Positions 6,465 through 14,433 of a stretch of DNA of 17,010 nucleotides are shown here, one piece after another (within the stretch, counting starts at the first letter, position 1; each line of letters starts with the position of its first letter). The notes under the pieces are model-generated. The model was not told the origin of the DNA. It saw nothing but the letters and a program-made list of their open reading frames with translations, and made no database searches. This DNA comes from Prevotella sp. UBA6387 (GTDB lineage: Bacteria > Bacteroidota > Bacteroidia > Bacteroidales > Bacteroidaceae). Location of the stretch: positions 27,707 to 44,716 of the forward strand of contig DJQL01000080.1 of the NCBI GenBank assembly GCA_002437565.1, in the 5' to 3' direction. A program made the translations under genes and the position numbers.

Positions 6465-7226
6465 ATGCAAATAGTATTGGCATCAGCAAAGATCATGAAG
6501 GCTTCCACGTCTGTGGATGTGCCGATGAATAGTGAGCCGAAGTTTAAGGATAAAACAGAACGCTTTGTCCAGGAACTTGCCTCATGGGACAAGAGCCGCC
6601 TCATGAGGGAACTGGGGTGCAGCCAATCCATCGCCATTGAGAACAAACTGCGATACCAGGGCTTTTGGAATGAGGAAGAGCGGCTGCCTGCCATTCTCGC
6701 ATACTTTGGGCAGGCATACAAATATCTCAAGGCGGAAACTTTCTCTCGCGAAGACTTCCGTTTTGCCCAAGAGCATCTCTTCATCATGTCTTTCCTATAT
6801 GGCTTGTTGCGTCCGTTGGACAGCATTCACCCTTATCGCATGGAAGGGAAGGTGAAGCTGCAGGCTGCTGGTGGCAAGAGCCTATTTGCCTTTTGGAAGC
6901 AATATCTCACAGACGTGCTGATAGAAGCTGTAAAGGCCGACGATGGAATCCTTGTTCATCTTGCCACAGAGGAGTTTGAGCATCTCTTCGACTGGAAGAG
7001 AGTGTGCCAAGAGGTGAAGGTCGTTCAGCCATTGTTTTATGTGGACAATGGCGACACCATCAAGGTGGTGACTGTTCATGCCAAAAGTTGCCGTGGAGCC
7101 ATGGCAAGGTATATCATCAAGCACCGGATTGCCCAGCCAGCCGACATATTGAATTTCGAGACGGAAGGATTCAGGTACGATTCAAATTATGGGGATGAAC
7201 TTCACCCTCACTTTATAAGAAGATGA
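6465..7226 (+). CDS. yaaA: Peroxide stress protein YaaA (UPF0246 family)
   Basis: The 253-residue protein matches the YaaA/UPF0246 (DUF328) family along its length: LASAKIM near the start, RFVQELASWDKSRLMREL, YLKAETFSREDF, MSFLYGLLRPLDSIHPYRMEGK, HLATEEFEHLFDW in place of the usual NLASNEY, and HAKSCRGAMARYIIKHR near the C-terminus. In E. coli, YaaA is OxyR-controlled and lowers free iron and oxidative DNA damage under peroxide stress; it has also been reported to bind DNA. It starts 16 bp after the NUDIX stop codon, which places it in the same transcript. The position beside a MutT-like hydrolase and a helicase fits protection of DNA during oxidative stress. Whether an OxyR site controls the run cannot be told. 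Confidence 0.95.
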   Translation: MQIVLASAKIMKASTSVDVPMNSEPKFKDKTERFVQELASWDKSRLMRELGCSQSIAIENKLRYQGFWNEEERLPAILAYFGQAYKYLKAETFSREDFRFAQEHLFIMSFLYGLLRPLDSIHPYRMEGKVKLQAAGGKSLFAFWKQYLTDVLIEAVKADDGILVHLATEEFEHLFDWKRVCQEVKVVQPLFYVDNGDTIKVVTVHAKSCRGAMARYIIKHRIAQPADILNFETEGFRYDSNYGDELHPHFIRR

Positions 7227-7262
7227 TTCTTATTTTGCAAACTGTTAAAATAAAAAATGATT

Positions 7263-7415
7263 ATGGAAATGTGGCAGAGATTACCCGAAGCCCTTGGCGT
7301 AGACCATGACGGAAGAGAGTGCACACTTGCCTATGATAACGGCGTCTTTACTCTCACATTACCGGAGTGGAGCGAGGGCGAAACGGCTTTAACAAGACTC
7401 CACCATTCACATTAA
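7263..7415 (+). pseudogene. Short ORF resembling the N-terminus of a BCP peroxiredoxin, probable gene fragment
   Basis: The frame runs ATG to TAA for 50 codons, with an alternative ATG at 7257. Its first 23 residues (MEMWQRLPEALGVD, then HDGRECTLA) align without gaps to the first 23 of the peroxiredoxin at 15637-16086 (MEIGQKLPEILGVD, then QEGKEWTLA), with 15 identities and mostly conservative changes. By my count 53 of the 69 bases are identical, and GATT just before the ATG is shared. Beyond that the match fades (DNGVFTLTLPEW against SGKKVVLYVYP), and the catalytic Cys region is absent, so it cannot be a working peroxiredoxin. The tail NGVFTLTLP also looks like the end of a small heat-shock protein domain, a weaker alternative. 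It lies 36 bp after yaaA and before the terminator, so it may be cotranscribed and translated. Confidence 0.5.
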
Positions 7416-7441
7416 GAATAATCCTATCAATGACTATAAAC

Positions 7442-7478
7442 GCAAAAAAGGAAGTCTCGGAGAGACTTCCTTTTTTGC
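7442..7478. terminator. Bidirectional intrinsic terminator between the yaaA run and tRNA-Arg
   Basis: A 17-bp perfect stem (GCAAAAAAGGAAGTCTC with GAGACTTCCTTTTTTGC) closes a GGA loop. A-rich and T-rich flanks give a T run on either strand. It can end the helicase-NUDIX-yaaA transcript on the plus strand and the tRNA transcript on the minus strand. Confidence 0.9.
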
Positions 7479-7484
7479 TAAAAG

Positions 7485-7558
7485 TGATTCCGTAGGGATT
7501 CGAACCCTAGACCCACAGATTAGAAATCTGTTGCTCTATCCAGCTGAGCTACGGAACC
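7485..7558 (-). tRNA. tRNA-Arg (anticodon UCU)
   Basis: On the minus strand the 74-nt cloverleaf reads GGTTCCG (acceptor), TAGCTCAGCTGGATAGAGC (D arm), then an anticodon stem ACAGA/TCTGT with loop TTTCTAA, and GGTTCGAATCC in the T arm. The 3' acceptor strand is CGGAATC with discriminator A. The anticodon TCT is at 7522-7524 (complement), which reads AGA/AGG arginine codons. CCA is not encoded. It converges on the yaaA run and shares its terminator. Confidence 0.97.
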
Positions 7559-7611
7559 ATGGCTTTTGTTGATGCCATCTGGAATTGGATGGTTAATCCA
7601 AAATGGTTGTG

Positions 7612-7641
7612 CAAAGTTAATCATTTATTTACAATCGCAAA
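7612..7641 (-). promoter_or_regulatory. Promoter of tRNA-Arg
   Basis: On the minus strand TTTG (7638-7641) is followed after 18 nt by TAACTTTG (7612-7619), matching the Bacteroidota -33 and -7 elements. It lies about 54 bp upstream of the mature tRNA 5' end. A small inverted repeat TTGGAT/ATCCAA (7585-7601) lies in the leader. Confidence 0.6.
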
Positions 7642-7686
7642 AACCAGTGGACTATTATTAATCTCATTTAGCTAATATTAACAAAG

Positions 7687-7770
7687 CCCATAAATTATGG
7701 GTAAGACGTTAATTTTGCGAAAATAGGCTATTTTTCACAAGATAATATTGTAATTTTGCACTAATATTAT
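7687..7770 (+). promoter_or_regulatory. Promoter region of the lptD run with three inverted repeats
   Basis: Two exact TAATTTTG -7 boxes are present (7710-7717 and 7751-7758). Neither has an obvious -33 TTTG. Three symmetric elements surround them: CCCATAA-A-TTATGGG (7687-7701), AAAATA-GGC-TATTTT (7720-7734), and ATAATATT/AATATTAT (7742-7749 and 7763-7770). The last pair brackets the second -7 box. The rest of the tRNA-lptD gap holds no further feature I can support. Confidence 0.45.
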
Positions 7771-7818
7771 GCATTGTCACTATGCGATAATGTATGCACT
7801 ATAATACATGCATCAGTA

Positions 7819-10659
7819 ATGTTGACATATTTAAGGACTAAGTCTTTCATCATATTGTTCATTTCCGCCGTAGTGTGTTCTTGGGCTGGAAGCAGTACAC
7901 TCCTTCCGGTGAAGAAACATGACGCTGGGACGGCAAGCGGCAAAGAGGGCAAGGATTCAATAATAGCAGACAAGGCTGAGATAGACACGCTTGCGATGGA
8001 CTCTCTACAGCTTGCCGTTTATCATCACAACAAGGCAATAGACGACTCCATTCGGGCCGACTCAATAAATCGCGCAAAGAAACAGGGAATCGACGCTCCT
8101 GTCACTTATTCGGCAAACGACTCCTTGGTTTATGATGCCATGACCAAAGACGCCAAACTGTATGGCAACTCGGAAGTGAAATATGAGAACATGGACTTGA
8201 AGAGCGACAAGATACGCATGAACCTTGACTCTTCGCTTGTCCACGCCACGGGATCGCCAGACAGCACGGAGAAAGGAGGCATCAAAGGCCGCCCGGTTTT
8301 CGTAATGGGTGCCGACAATTATGATACCGACACCATATCTTTCAACTTCAAGACCAAGAAAGGCTTGGTGCAGAACGCGCTGACCAAGCAGGAAGACGGT
8401 TTCCTGCGAAGCAAGATATCGAAGCGTACGGAAACTGGCGACGTCTATCTCGCGCATGGTCGCTACACCACTTGCGACAAGGAGCATCCAGACTTTTACA
8501 TTTCCCTTTCACGCGCCAAGGTGCGTCCTGGGAAGGATGTGACTTTTGGCCCGGCCTACATAGTCGTGGCCGACGTGCCATTGCCGTTTGCCATACCTTA
8601 TGGCTTTTTCCCATTCACCAAGAGTTATAGTTCGGGTTTTATAATGCCAAGCTATGGCGATGAGCAAAGCCGCGGCTTCTATCTTAGGGACGGAGGCTAC
8701 TACTTCGCTCTGAGCGACAAGATGGACTTGAAGCTCATAGGCGAGATATACACTAAGGGATCATGGGGACTCACAGCCACGAGCAATTACCGGAAGCGCT
8801 ATAAGTATAACGGTTCCTTCCTTTTCAGCTACCAAGACACGCGTACTGGCGACAAGGGAATGCCCGACTATGCCAAGCAGACCAGCTTCAAGTTGCAGTG
8901 GAGCCATAGGCAGGATGCCAAGGCCAACCCTTTCATGTCTCTCTCCGCAAGCGTCAACTTTGCCACGTCGAGTTATGAGCGCAACAACCTGACAAGTATG
9001 TACAATCCGCAGTCGTTGACGCAATCGACACGTACATCTTCCGTAAACTGGAGCACGACATTCTCCAGCATAGGCATGACGCTTAGTTCAACGGCGAACC
9101 TTAGCCAGAACATGCGCGACTCCACAATCTCAATGACACTGCCAGACCTTAACATAAGCATATCCCGATTTTACCCTTTCCGCCGCAAGCACGCCGCTGG
9201 CGACGAGCGGTGGTATGAGAAGATATCCATGAGTTATACCGGGCAGTTCTCCAATTCCATCAATACCAAGGAGAACAAGTTGATGCATTCGAGCCTTATC
9301 AAGGATTGGCGCAATGGATTCCAACACAGCATACCTATAAGTGCCAACTTCACATTGTTCAAATACATCAACCTCAACCCTTCGTTCAACTTCACTGACC
9401 GAATGTACACCAATAAGGTAAACAAGTCGTGGGACGAGCGAACGCAAACGGAAGTTTCCGATACCACATACGGCTTCCACAACGTGTACAACTGGAATCT
9501 CTCGCTTTCGGCTTCAACCAAGATATACGGTTTTTGGAAGCCAAGCCGCAAGATTTTCGGCGACAAGATACAGGCAATAAGGCATGTCTTGACTCCAACG
9601 GTTAGTTTCAGCTACGCTCCGGATTTCAGCGCCTCGCGCTATGGTTATTATCAGACATACCAAAAGACCGACGCCGACGGCAACGTGTCTCTCGTACAAT
9701 ACTCTCCTTACCAGAACGAGCTATATGGCGTGCCAGGCAAGGGACGCACGGGTAGCATATCTTGGAGCTTCGACAATAATATCGAGATGAAGGTCAAAAG
9801 CGACAAGGATTCTACCGGCTTCAAGAAGATAAGCCTCATCGACCAGCTGGGGTGGTCCATGTCGTATAACATGGCCGCGAAGGAAAAGCCACTTAGTGAC
9901 CTTTCCGTCAACCTGCGACTGAAATGGTGGAAAAACTATACCTTCAACATGACAGGCGTATTCGCCTCTTACGCTTATGAGCTTGACAACCAAGGCAAGC
10001 CCTACGTTGGCAACCACACTTATTGGGGCATGGGAAAATGGGGACGTTTCCAAGGCATGTCGCAGAACATTTCTTATACCTTGACCCCTGAAAAGATAAA
10101 GAAATTGTTTGGCGGTGCCAAGGATGATGATGACAATGACAAGAAAAACAAGAGAGATGACGATGACGAGATGGACACCGACATTGAAAGCAATGTAGAT
10201 GACACCATGATCGACGCACAGCATGGGGCTTCAAAGGACAGCAAGGGTGGCAAGGCCGACACCGACGGCGATGGCTACATGAAATTCTCCATGCCTTGGT
10301 CGCTCACTTTTGGATATGGCATAACCATGAGCGAGAACACGGACATAAACAAGTTCAACTACAAGACCATGAGGTATCCATACAAATTCACGCAGACACT
10401 CAATGTCAGTGGAAACCTCCGTATTTCTGATGGTTGGAACATAAGTTTCTCCTCAGGCTATGACTTCGACAACCACAAGGTGTCGATGACCACGGCTTCC
10501 TTGCAGCGCGACCTTCACTGCTTCAACATGAGTTGTTCCCTCGTCCTCGCTCCTTACGCAAGCTATAATTTCACATTCCGTTGTAATGCGTCAACTCTTA
10601 CAGACGCATTGAAATATGACAAGCGTTCTGGTTACAGCAACGCCGTTCAATGGTACTAA
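7819..10659 (+). CDS. lptD: LptD-like outer-membrane LPS-assembly protein
   Basis: The 946-residue product starts at the ATG at 7819, directly before a signal peptide (MLTYLRTK, then FIILFISAVVCSWAG). An upstream in-frame TTG at 7774 would leave almost no mRNA leader after the -7 box. After a Ser/Asp-rich linker comes an OstA/LptA-like segment (YGNSEVKYENMDLKSDKIRM), then the LptD signature: HGRYTTCDKEHPDFYISLSRAKV, VPLPFAIPYGFFPF, SGFIMPSYGDEQSRGFYLRDGGYYF. The remainder is a long run of amphipathic strands ending in VQWY, an aromatic outer-membrane beta-barrel end. LptD inserts lipopolysaccharide into the outer leaflet with LptE. An acidic insertion (residues about 768-819) is unusual. The PLP enzyme gene starts only 13 bp downstream. 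This is assigned as the Bacteroidota form of LptD by motif; the exact paralogue is less certain. Confidence 0.88.
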   Translation: MLTYLRTKSFIILFISAVVCSWAGSSTLLPVKKHDAGTASGKEGKDSIIADKAEIDTLAMDSLQLAVYHHNKAIDDSIRADSINRAKKQGIDAPVTYSANDSLVYDAMTKDAKLYGNSEVKYENMDLKSDKIRMNLDSSLVHATGSPDSTEKGGIKGRPVFVMGADNYDTDTISFNFKTKKGLVQNALTKQEDGFLRSKISKRTETGDVYLAHGRYTTCDKEHPDFYISLSRAKVRPGKDVTFGPAYIVVADVPLPFAIPYGFFPFTKSYSSGFIMPSYGDEQSRGFYLRDGGYYFALSDKMDLKLIGEIYTKGSWGLTATSNYRKRYKYNGSFLFSYQDTRTGDKGMPDYAKQTSFKLQWSHRQDAKANPFMSLSASVNFATSSYERNNLTSMYNPQSLTQSTRTSSVNWSTTFSSIGMTLSSTANLSQNMRDSTISMTLPDLNISISRFYPFRRKHAAGDERWYEKISMSYTGQFSNSINTKENKLMHSSLIKDWRNGFQHSIPISANFTLFKYINLNPSFNFTDRMYTNKVNKSWDERTQTEVSDTTYGFHNVYNWNLSLSASTKIYGFWKPSRKIFGDKIQAIRHVLTPTVSFSYAPDFSASRYGYYQTYQKTDADGNVSLVQYSPYQNELYGVPGKGRTGSISWSFDNNIEMKVKSDKDSTGFKKISLIDQLGWSMSYNMAAKEKPLSDLSVNLRLKWWKNYTFNMTGVFASYAYELDNQGKPYVGNHTYWGMGKWGRFQGMSQNISYTLTPEKIKKLFGGAKDDDDNDKKNKRDDDDEMDTDIESNVDDTMIDAQHGASKDSKGGKADTDGDGYMKFSMPWSLTFGYGITMSENTDINKFNYKTMRYPYKFTQTLNVSGNLRISDGWNISFSSGYDFDNHKVSMTTASLQRDLHCFNMSCSLVLAPYASYNFTFRCNASTLTDALKYDKRSGYSNAVQWY

Positions 10660-10672
10660 TCATTAATCTAAA

Positions 10673-11851
10673 ATGAAGAAAAACACACAGGCAATTCACT
10701 TGCCTTATCGTCGTCGTGATGCTTATGATGCATTGAGCATGCCAGTATACAATGCCGTGGCATACGAATTCGACGATGCGCAGACTATGGCAGACGCTTT
10801 CTGCGAGCGCATAGACGCGCCAGACTACTCACGCTGTGAGAACCCAACGGTCGATAATTTCGAGGATCGCGTGCGTGCGCTTACCGATGCTTTCAGCGTG
10901 TCTGCGCTCAATAGTGGCATGGCGGCAATAAGCAACGCCATGCTTGCGCTCACAGCGCAAGGCAAGAATGTGGTGTCGTCTACACATATGTTTGGCAACA
11001 CATTCGATTTGCTCAATCGCTCGTTGAGAAAATTCGGGGTAAACCTTCATACAACAGATCTCACAGACATAGAGAAAGTGAAGGAGGCGGTAGATGATAA
11101 CACTTGTTGTATCTTTGTGGAGATAATCACCAATCCACAAATGGAGGTCGCCGACCTTACGGCTCTCGCGAAAGTCGCACATGAACACAATATACCTCTC
11201 GTTGCGGACACCACGACAATTCCGTTTACCATGTTCTTGGCAAAAGAGCTTGGCGTAGACATTGAGGTGGTGTCATCAACCAAATACATCAGTGGAGGCG
11301 CGACATCCCTCGGAGGATTGATAATAGATTACGGTACCGACTACACTAAAGGTTTCACATCCACGATAAAGAGTGAGCTGCTTTTCAACTTCGGAGCCTA
11401 CATGACCCCACAAGTCGCTTTCATGCAAACCATGGGCCTTGAGACCCTTGATGCTCGCTACCGTGTGCAGTCGGCAAACGCCCTTGAACTGGCAAGGAAA
11501 TTGCGAGGCTTGAAGCAAATCAAGTCGGTAAACTATGTTGGCTTGGAAGACAATAAGTTTTACCAGCTCGCTCAAAAACAATTTGGCAAAACGGCAGGTG
11601 CAATGGTTTGCATTGACCTGGAAAATGAAAAGGCATGCTTCAACTTCCTAAACAATCTCAAGCTCGTGCATCGTGCCACAAACCTATTTGACAACCGCAC
11701 GCTTGCCATTCATCCTTACTCTACCATCTTTGGTAATTTCACCCCTGAGGAGAAAGCTAAAATGGACGTGCTCGACACTACGGTTCGCTTGAGTGTCGGA
11801 TTGGAAGACGTTGATGACATCTTCAACGACATTAAGCAAGCATTGTCTTAA
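10673..11851 (+). CDS. Cys/Met-metabolism PLP-dependent enzyme (trans-sulfuration family)
   Basis: The 392-residue enzyme has the layout of cystathionine gamma-synthase, O-acetylhomoserine sulfhydrylase and methionine gamma-lyase. Visible features are YSRCENPTVDNFEDRV (the YSR that holds PLP phosphate), LNSGMAAISN, and VSSTKYISGGATSLGG with the PLP lysine at K204, followed by SVGLEDVDDI at the C-terminus. Several usual residues differ: the YGGT motif whose Tyr stacks on PLP is FGNT, and the D-N-T after the PLP-nitrogen Asp is D-T-T. The substrate may therefore differ from the textbook members. It lies 13 bp after lptD and 35 bp before the MalY-type gene, so all are likely cotranscribed. Whether it makes or breaks C-S bonds cannot be decided from sequence alone; synthesis of homocysteine and cleavage of Met or cystathionine are both possible. 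Confidence 0.88.
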   Translation: MKKNTQAIHLPYRRRDAYDALSMPVYNAVAYEFDDAQTMADAFCERIDAPDYSRCENPTVDNFEDRVRALTDAFSVSALNSGMAAISNAMLALTAQGKNVVSSTHMFGNTFDLLNRSLRKFGVNLHTTDLTDIEKVKEAVDDNTCCIFVEIITNPQMEVADLTALAKVAHEHNIPLVADTTTIPFTMFLAKELGVDIEVVSSTKYISGGATSLGGLIIDYGTDYTKGFTSTIKSELLFNFGAYMTPQVAFMQTMGLETLDARYRVQSANALELARKLRGLKQIKSVNYVGLEDNKFYQLAQKQFGKTAGAMVCIDLENEKACFNFLNNLKLVHRATNLFDNRTLAIHPYSTIFGNFTPEEKAKMDVLDTTVRLSVGLEDVDDIFNDIKQALS

Positions 11852-11886
11852 ATGAATCGTCATTTAAGCTAAAAACACGACACGAC

Positions 11887-13095
11887 ATGAAATACGATTT
11901 TGATACCATTATAGACAGAAAGGGCAGTGGTGACCTCATGCACGAGGCTCTTTTGCCACGCTGGGGACGTGATGACCTTCAACCCTTATGGGTGGCTGAC
12001 ATGGATTTCGCGGTCATGCCCGATATCCTTGACGCATTGCGCAAGAGGTTGGAACATCCCATCCTTGGCTACACCGTGGAACCAGCAGACTACTGTCCTG
12101 CCATAATTGACTGGATTAAAACACATCACAACTGGGATATTAAGCCAGAGTGGATTAGCTTCATACCGGGAATCGTCAAGGGTATAGGGCTTATCAGCAA
12201 CCTTTTCTGTAAGCCTGATGAAAAAGTCATCGTCATGCCACCGGTTTACCATCCATTTTTCCTTGTGCCACGCGCAAACGAGCGTGAAGTGCTATGGAAC
12301 CCACTGAAGGTTCATCCCGAGGCACTTGAGGCAGACCACGTGGAGGCTGGCGACTATTATGAGATGGACTTTGATGGGCTTGAGAGAGTTTGCGATGACA
12401 AATGCCGCATTCTCATTTTGTGCAATCCTCACAATCCAGGGGGCATATGTTGGAGCCGGGAGACGCTCGTTCGTCTTGCCGACTTCTGCTATGACCACAA
12501 CTTGCTTGTCGTCAGCGATGAGATACATTGCGACATGGCCCTTTTCGGCCACAAGCACATACCTTTCGCCTCTGTGTCGGAGAAAGCCGCTCAGATCAGC
12601 ATCACCATGCAAGCTCCCACGAAGACGTTTAACATTGCTGGAATAGTATCGTCGCATGCCATAGTGCCCAATCCCGACATTCGCAAGCGGTTCTTTGGCT
12701 GGCTGAAAGCCAATGAACTTGACGAAGCCCATATCTTCGCTCATATCGCTACCATTACGGCTTTCCGCAAAGGTGAGGAATGGCGGAGACAAATGCTTGC
12801 CGCCGTGGAGGACAACATCCGCCTTGTAGAGAACTTATGCCGCGATCGTATGCCACAAATCAAGCCAATACGTCCAGAGGCGAGCTTCTTGGTTTGGCTC
12901 AATTGTCAAGGTCTGCGTCTTGGTCACGACGCTTTACTCGATCTTTTCATCGACAAGGCTCATCTTGCCCTTAACGACGGCGAGATGTTCGGGCCTGGTG
13001 GAGAAGGGTTCATGCGATTGAACGTGGGCTCACCAAAGGCTTATGTCGAGACAGCTCTGGAAAAACTCGCACGGGCTGTCAAAGAATATGCTTAA
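11887..13095 (+). CDS. MalY/PatB-type PLP-dependent C-S beta-lyase
   Basis: The 402-residue protein matches the MalY/PatB group of fold-type I aminotransferase-like enzymes. It shows LWVADMDF near the N-terminus, HPILGYT, ISFIPGIVKGI, MPPVYHPF, LCNPHNPGG (the conserved NPHNP loop), VSDEIHCDMAL (PLP-contacting Asp), and APTKTFNIAG with the PLP lysine at K246, then FMRLNVGSPK towards the end. These enzymes cleave cystathionine or cysteine conjugates to a thiol, pyruvate and ammonia in the cytosol; in E. coli MalY also represses the maltose system, which is not expected here. It sits between the Cys/Met PLP enzyme (35 bp before) and the MATE gene (9 bp after its stop), so sulfur amino-acid turnover is the likely shared theme. 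An aminotransferase role is less likely. Confidence 0.92.
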   Translation: MKYDFDTIIDRKGSGDLMHEALLPRWGRDDLQPLWVADMDFAVMPDILDALRKRLEHPILGYTVEPADYCPAIIDWIKTHHNWDIKPEWISFIPGIVKGIGLISNLFCKPDEKVIVMPPVYHPFFLVPRANEREVLWNPLKVHPEALEADHVEAGDYYEMDFDGLERVCDDKCRILILCNPHNPGGICWSRETLVRLADFCYDHNLLVVSDEIHCDMALFGHKHIPFASVSEKAAQISITMQAPTKTFNIAGIVSSHAIVPNPDIRKRFFGWLKANELDEAHIFAHIATITAFRKGEEWRRQMLAAVEDNIRLVENLCRDRMPQIKPIRPEASFLVWLNCQGLRLGHDALLDLFIDKAHLALNDGEMFGPGGEGFMRLNVGSPKAYVETALEKLARAVKEYA

Positions 13096-13104
13096 CAGTT
13101 GAGT

Positions 13105-14427
13105 ATGAGATTGTATCCGTACCATTATCGTTCGCTTCTTTCGCTTGGAATCCCAATAATGATAGGCCAGTTGGGTATGATAATCTTGGGGTTCGCAGAC
13201 ACCATGATGGTGGGGCACCATAGTACGACAGAGCTTGGTGCCGCCTCTTTTGTAAACAACATAATGAACCTTGTCATCATCACGGCCACGGGCTTCTCTT
13301 ATGGGCTTACTCCAATAGTCGGTGGGCTTTTTGGCCGCGAAGAGCTGCCACAGGCTGGCAGGGCACTCCGTTGTGCGCTGTTGGCTAACTTAATGGCGGG
13401 TGCGGTCATGATGGCGGCATTGGCAATACTGTATCTCAATGTTGGCAATATTGGACAGCCGGCGGAATTGATGCCATATATCAGGCCATACTTCTTAGTA
13501 TTATTGGCTTCAATGCCCTTTGTAATGCTGTTTAACGCATTTAAGCAATTCACCGACAGCATTACAGAGACACGTACGTCGATGTGGATTCTGCTTTCAG
13601 GCAACTTGCTCAATATCATCGGCAATTATGTGCTTATTTACGGCAAGGCGGGCATGCCTGAGATGGGTGTAGTGGGAGCTGGCGTGTCAACACTTTTCTC
13701 GCGCGTAGTGATGGTGGCATTGTTCCTTTTCGTTTTCCTCGTGAAAAAGAAGATGCGGCCATACCGTGATGGGTTCTTTCGATTGGGTTGGTCGCGCGAG
13801 TTGGTGCGTCGCTTGGTATCGCTCGGAACGCCCATAGCCTTGGAGATGGGCATGGAGACGGCGTCGTTTTCTCTGTCAATAATAATGGTTGGGTGGCTTG
13901 GCACAATAGCCTTGGCATCTCATCAGGTGATGATTACCATATCGCAGTTCACCTTTATGGTTTATTACGGATTGGGAGCCGCGGTAGCTGTGCGGACAAG
14001 TTATTTCAACGGTCAGAACGACCGTGTGAATGTGCGCCATACCGTGGTTGCAGGCTTGCAAGTCATGGTGGCATTAGAGTTATTGTTAGGTGGCATCATC
14101 TTCTTGTTGCGCAACCACATCGGTGGCTGGTTCACGGATTCCCCGGAAGTCTCGGCTACGGTTATCTCACTCATGTTGCCATTCTTCATTTATCAGTTTG
14201 GCGACGGTTTGCAAATCACCTATGCCAACGCCCTGCGAGGCATTGCTGATGTTAAGCCTCTCATGGTTATAGCCTTCATAGCCTTTTTCGTCATTTCGCT
14301 CCCTGTAGGTTATCTTTGTGGCTTTGTGTTCCACTTTGGACTTGTTGGCATATGGATGGCGTTTCCATTTGGGCTCACATCGGCAGGTGTCATGATGTGG
14401 TTGCGCTTCAAGAAGGTTTACGTTTAG
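13105..14427 (+). CDS. MATE-family multidrug/toxin exporter
   Basis: The 440-residue integral membrane protein starts at the ATG at 13105, 9 bp after the MalY-type stop; an in-frame TTG at 13099 would add two residues. It has about twelve hydrophobic segments in the two-repeat MATE pattern. The first helix carries LGIPIMIGQLGMIILGFADTMMVGHHS, close to the usual P-x5-Q and D-x-x-x-V-G hallmarks. The second repeat carries LGTPIALEMGMETASFSLSIIMVGWLG, followed by LASHQVMI, the classic A-x-H-Q-V element. MATE proteins export organic cations or metabolites using Na+ or H+. It is the last gene of the lptD run and converges on the glycosidase-like gene with 6 bp between stop codons and no clear terminator. 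Its place behind two C-S enzymes suggests export of a thiol-linked or amino-acid-derived compound, but that is inference. Confidence 0.94.
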   Translation: MRLYPYHYRSLLSLGIPIMIGQLGMIILGFADTMMVGHHSTTELGAASFVNNIMNLVIITATGFSYGLTPIVGGLFGREELPQAGRALRCALLANLMAGAVMMAALAILYLNVGNIGQPAELMPYIRPYFLVLLASMPFVMLFNAFKQFTDSITETRTSMWILLSGNLLNIIGNYVLIYGKAGMPEMGVVGAGVSTLFSRVVMVALFLFVFLVKKKMRPYRDGFFRLGWSRELVRRLVSLGTPIALEMGMETASFSLSIIMVGWLGTIALASHQVMITISQFTFMVYYGLGAAVAVRTSYFNGQNDRVNVRHTVVAGLQVMVALELLLGGIIFLLRNHIGGWFTDSPEVSATVISLMLPFFIYQFGDGLQITYANALRGIADVKPLMVIAFIAFFVISLPVGYLCGFVFHFGLVGIWMAFPFGLTSAGVMMWLRFKKVYV

Positions 14428-14433
14428 CGAATG

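Noticed and set aside
7774..7818. TTG start for the LptD-like protein
   Set aside because: It would leave a leader of only about 8 nt after the -7 box and would put 15 non-signal residues before a clear signal peptide that starts at the ATG at 7819.
13788..14249. 153-codon plus-strand frame within the MATE gene
   Set aside because: It overlaps conserved MATE helices in another frame and its translation is His/Arg-rich with no family resemblance.
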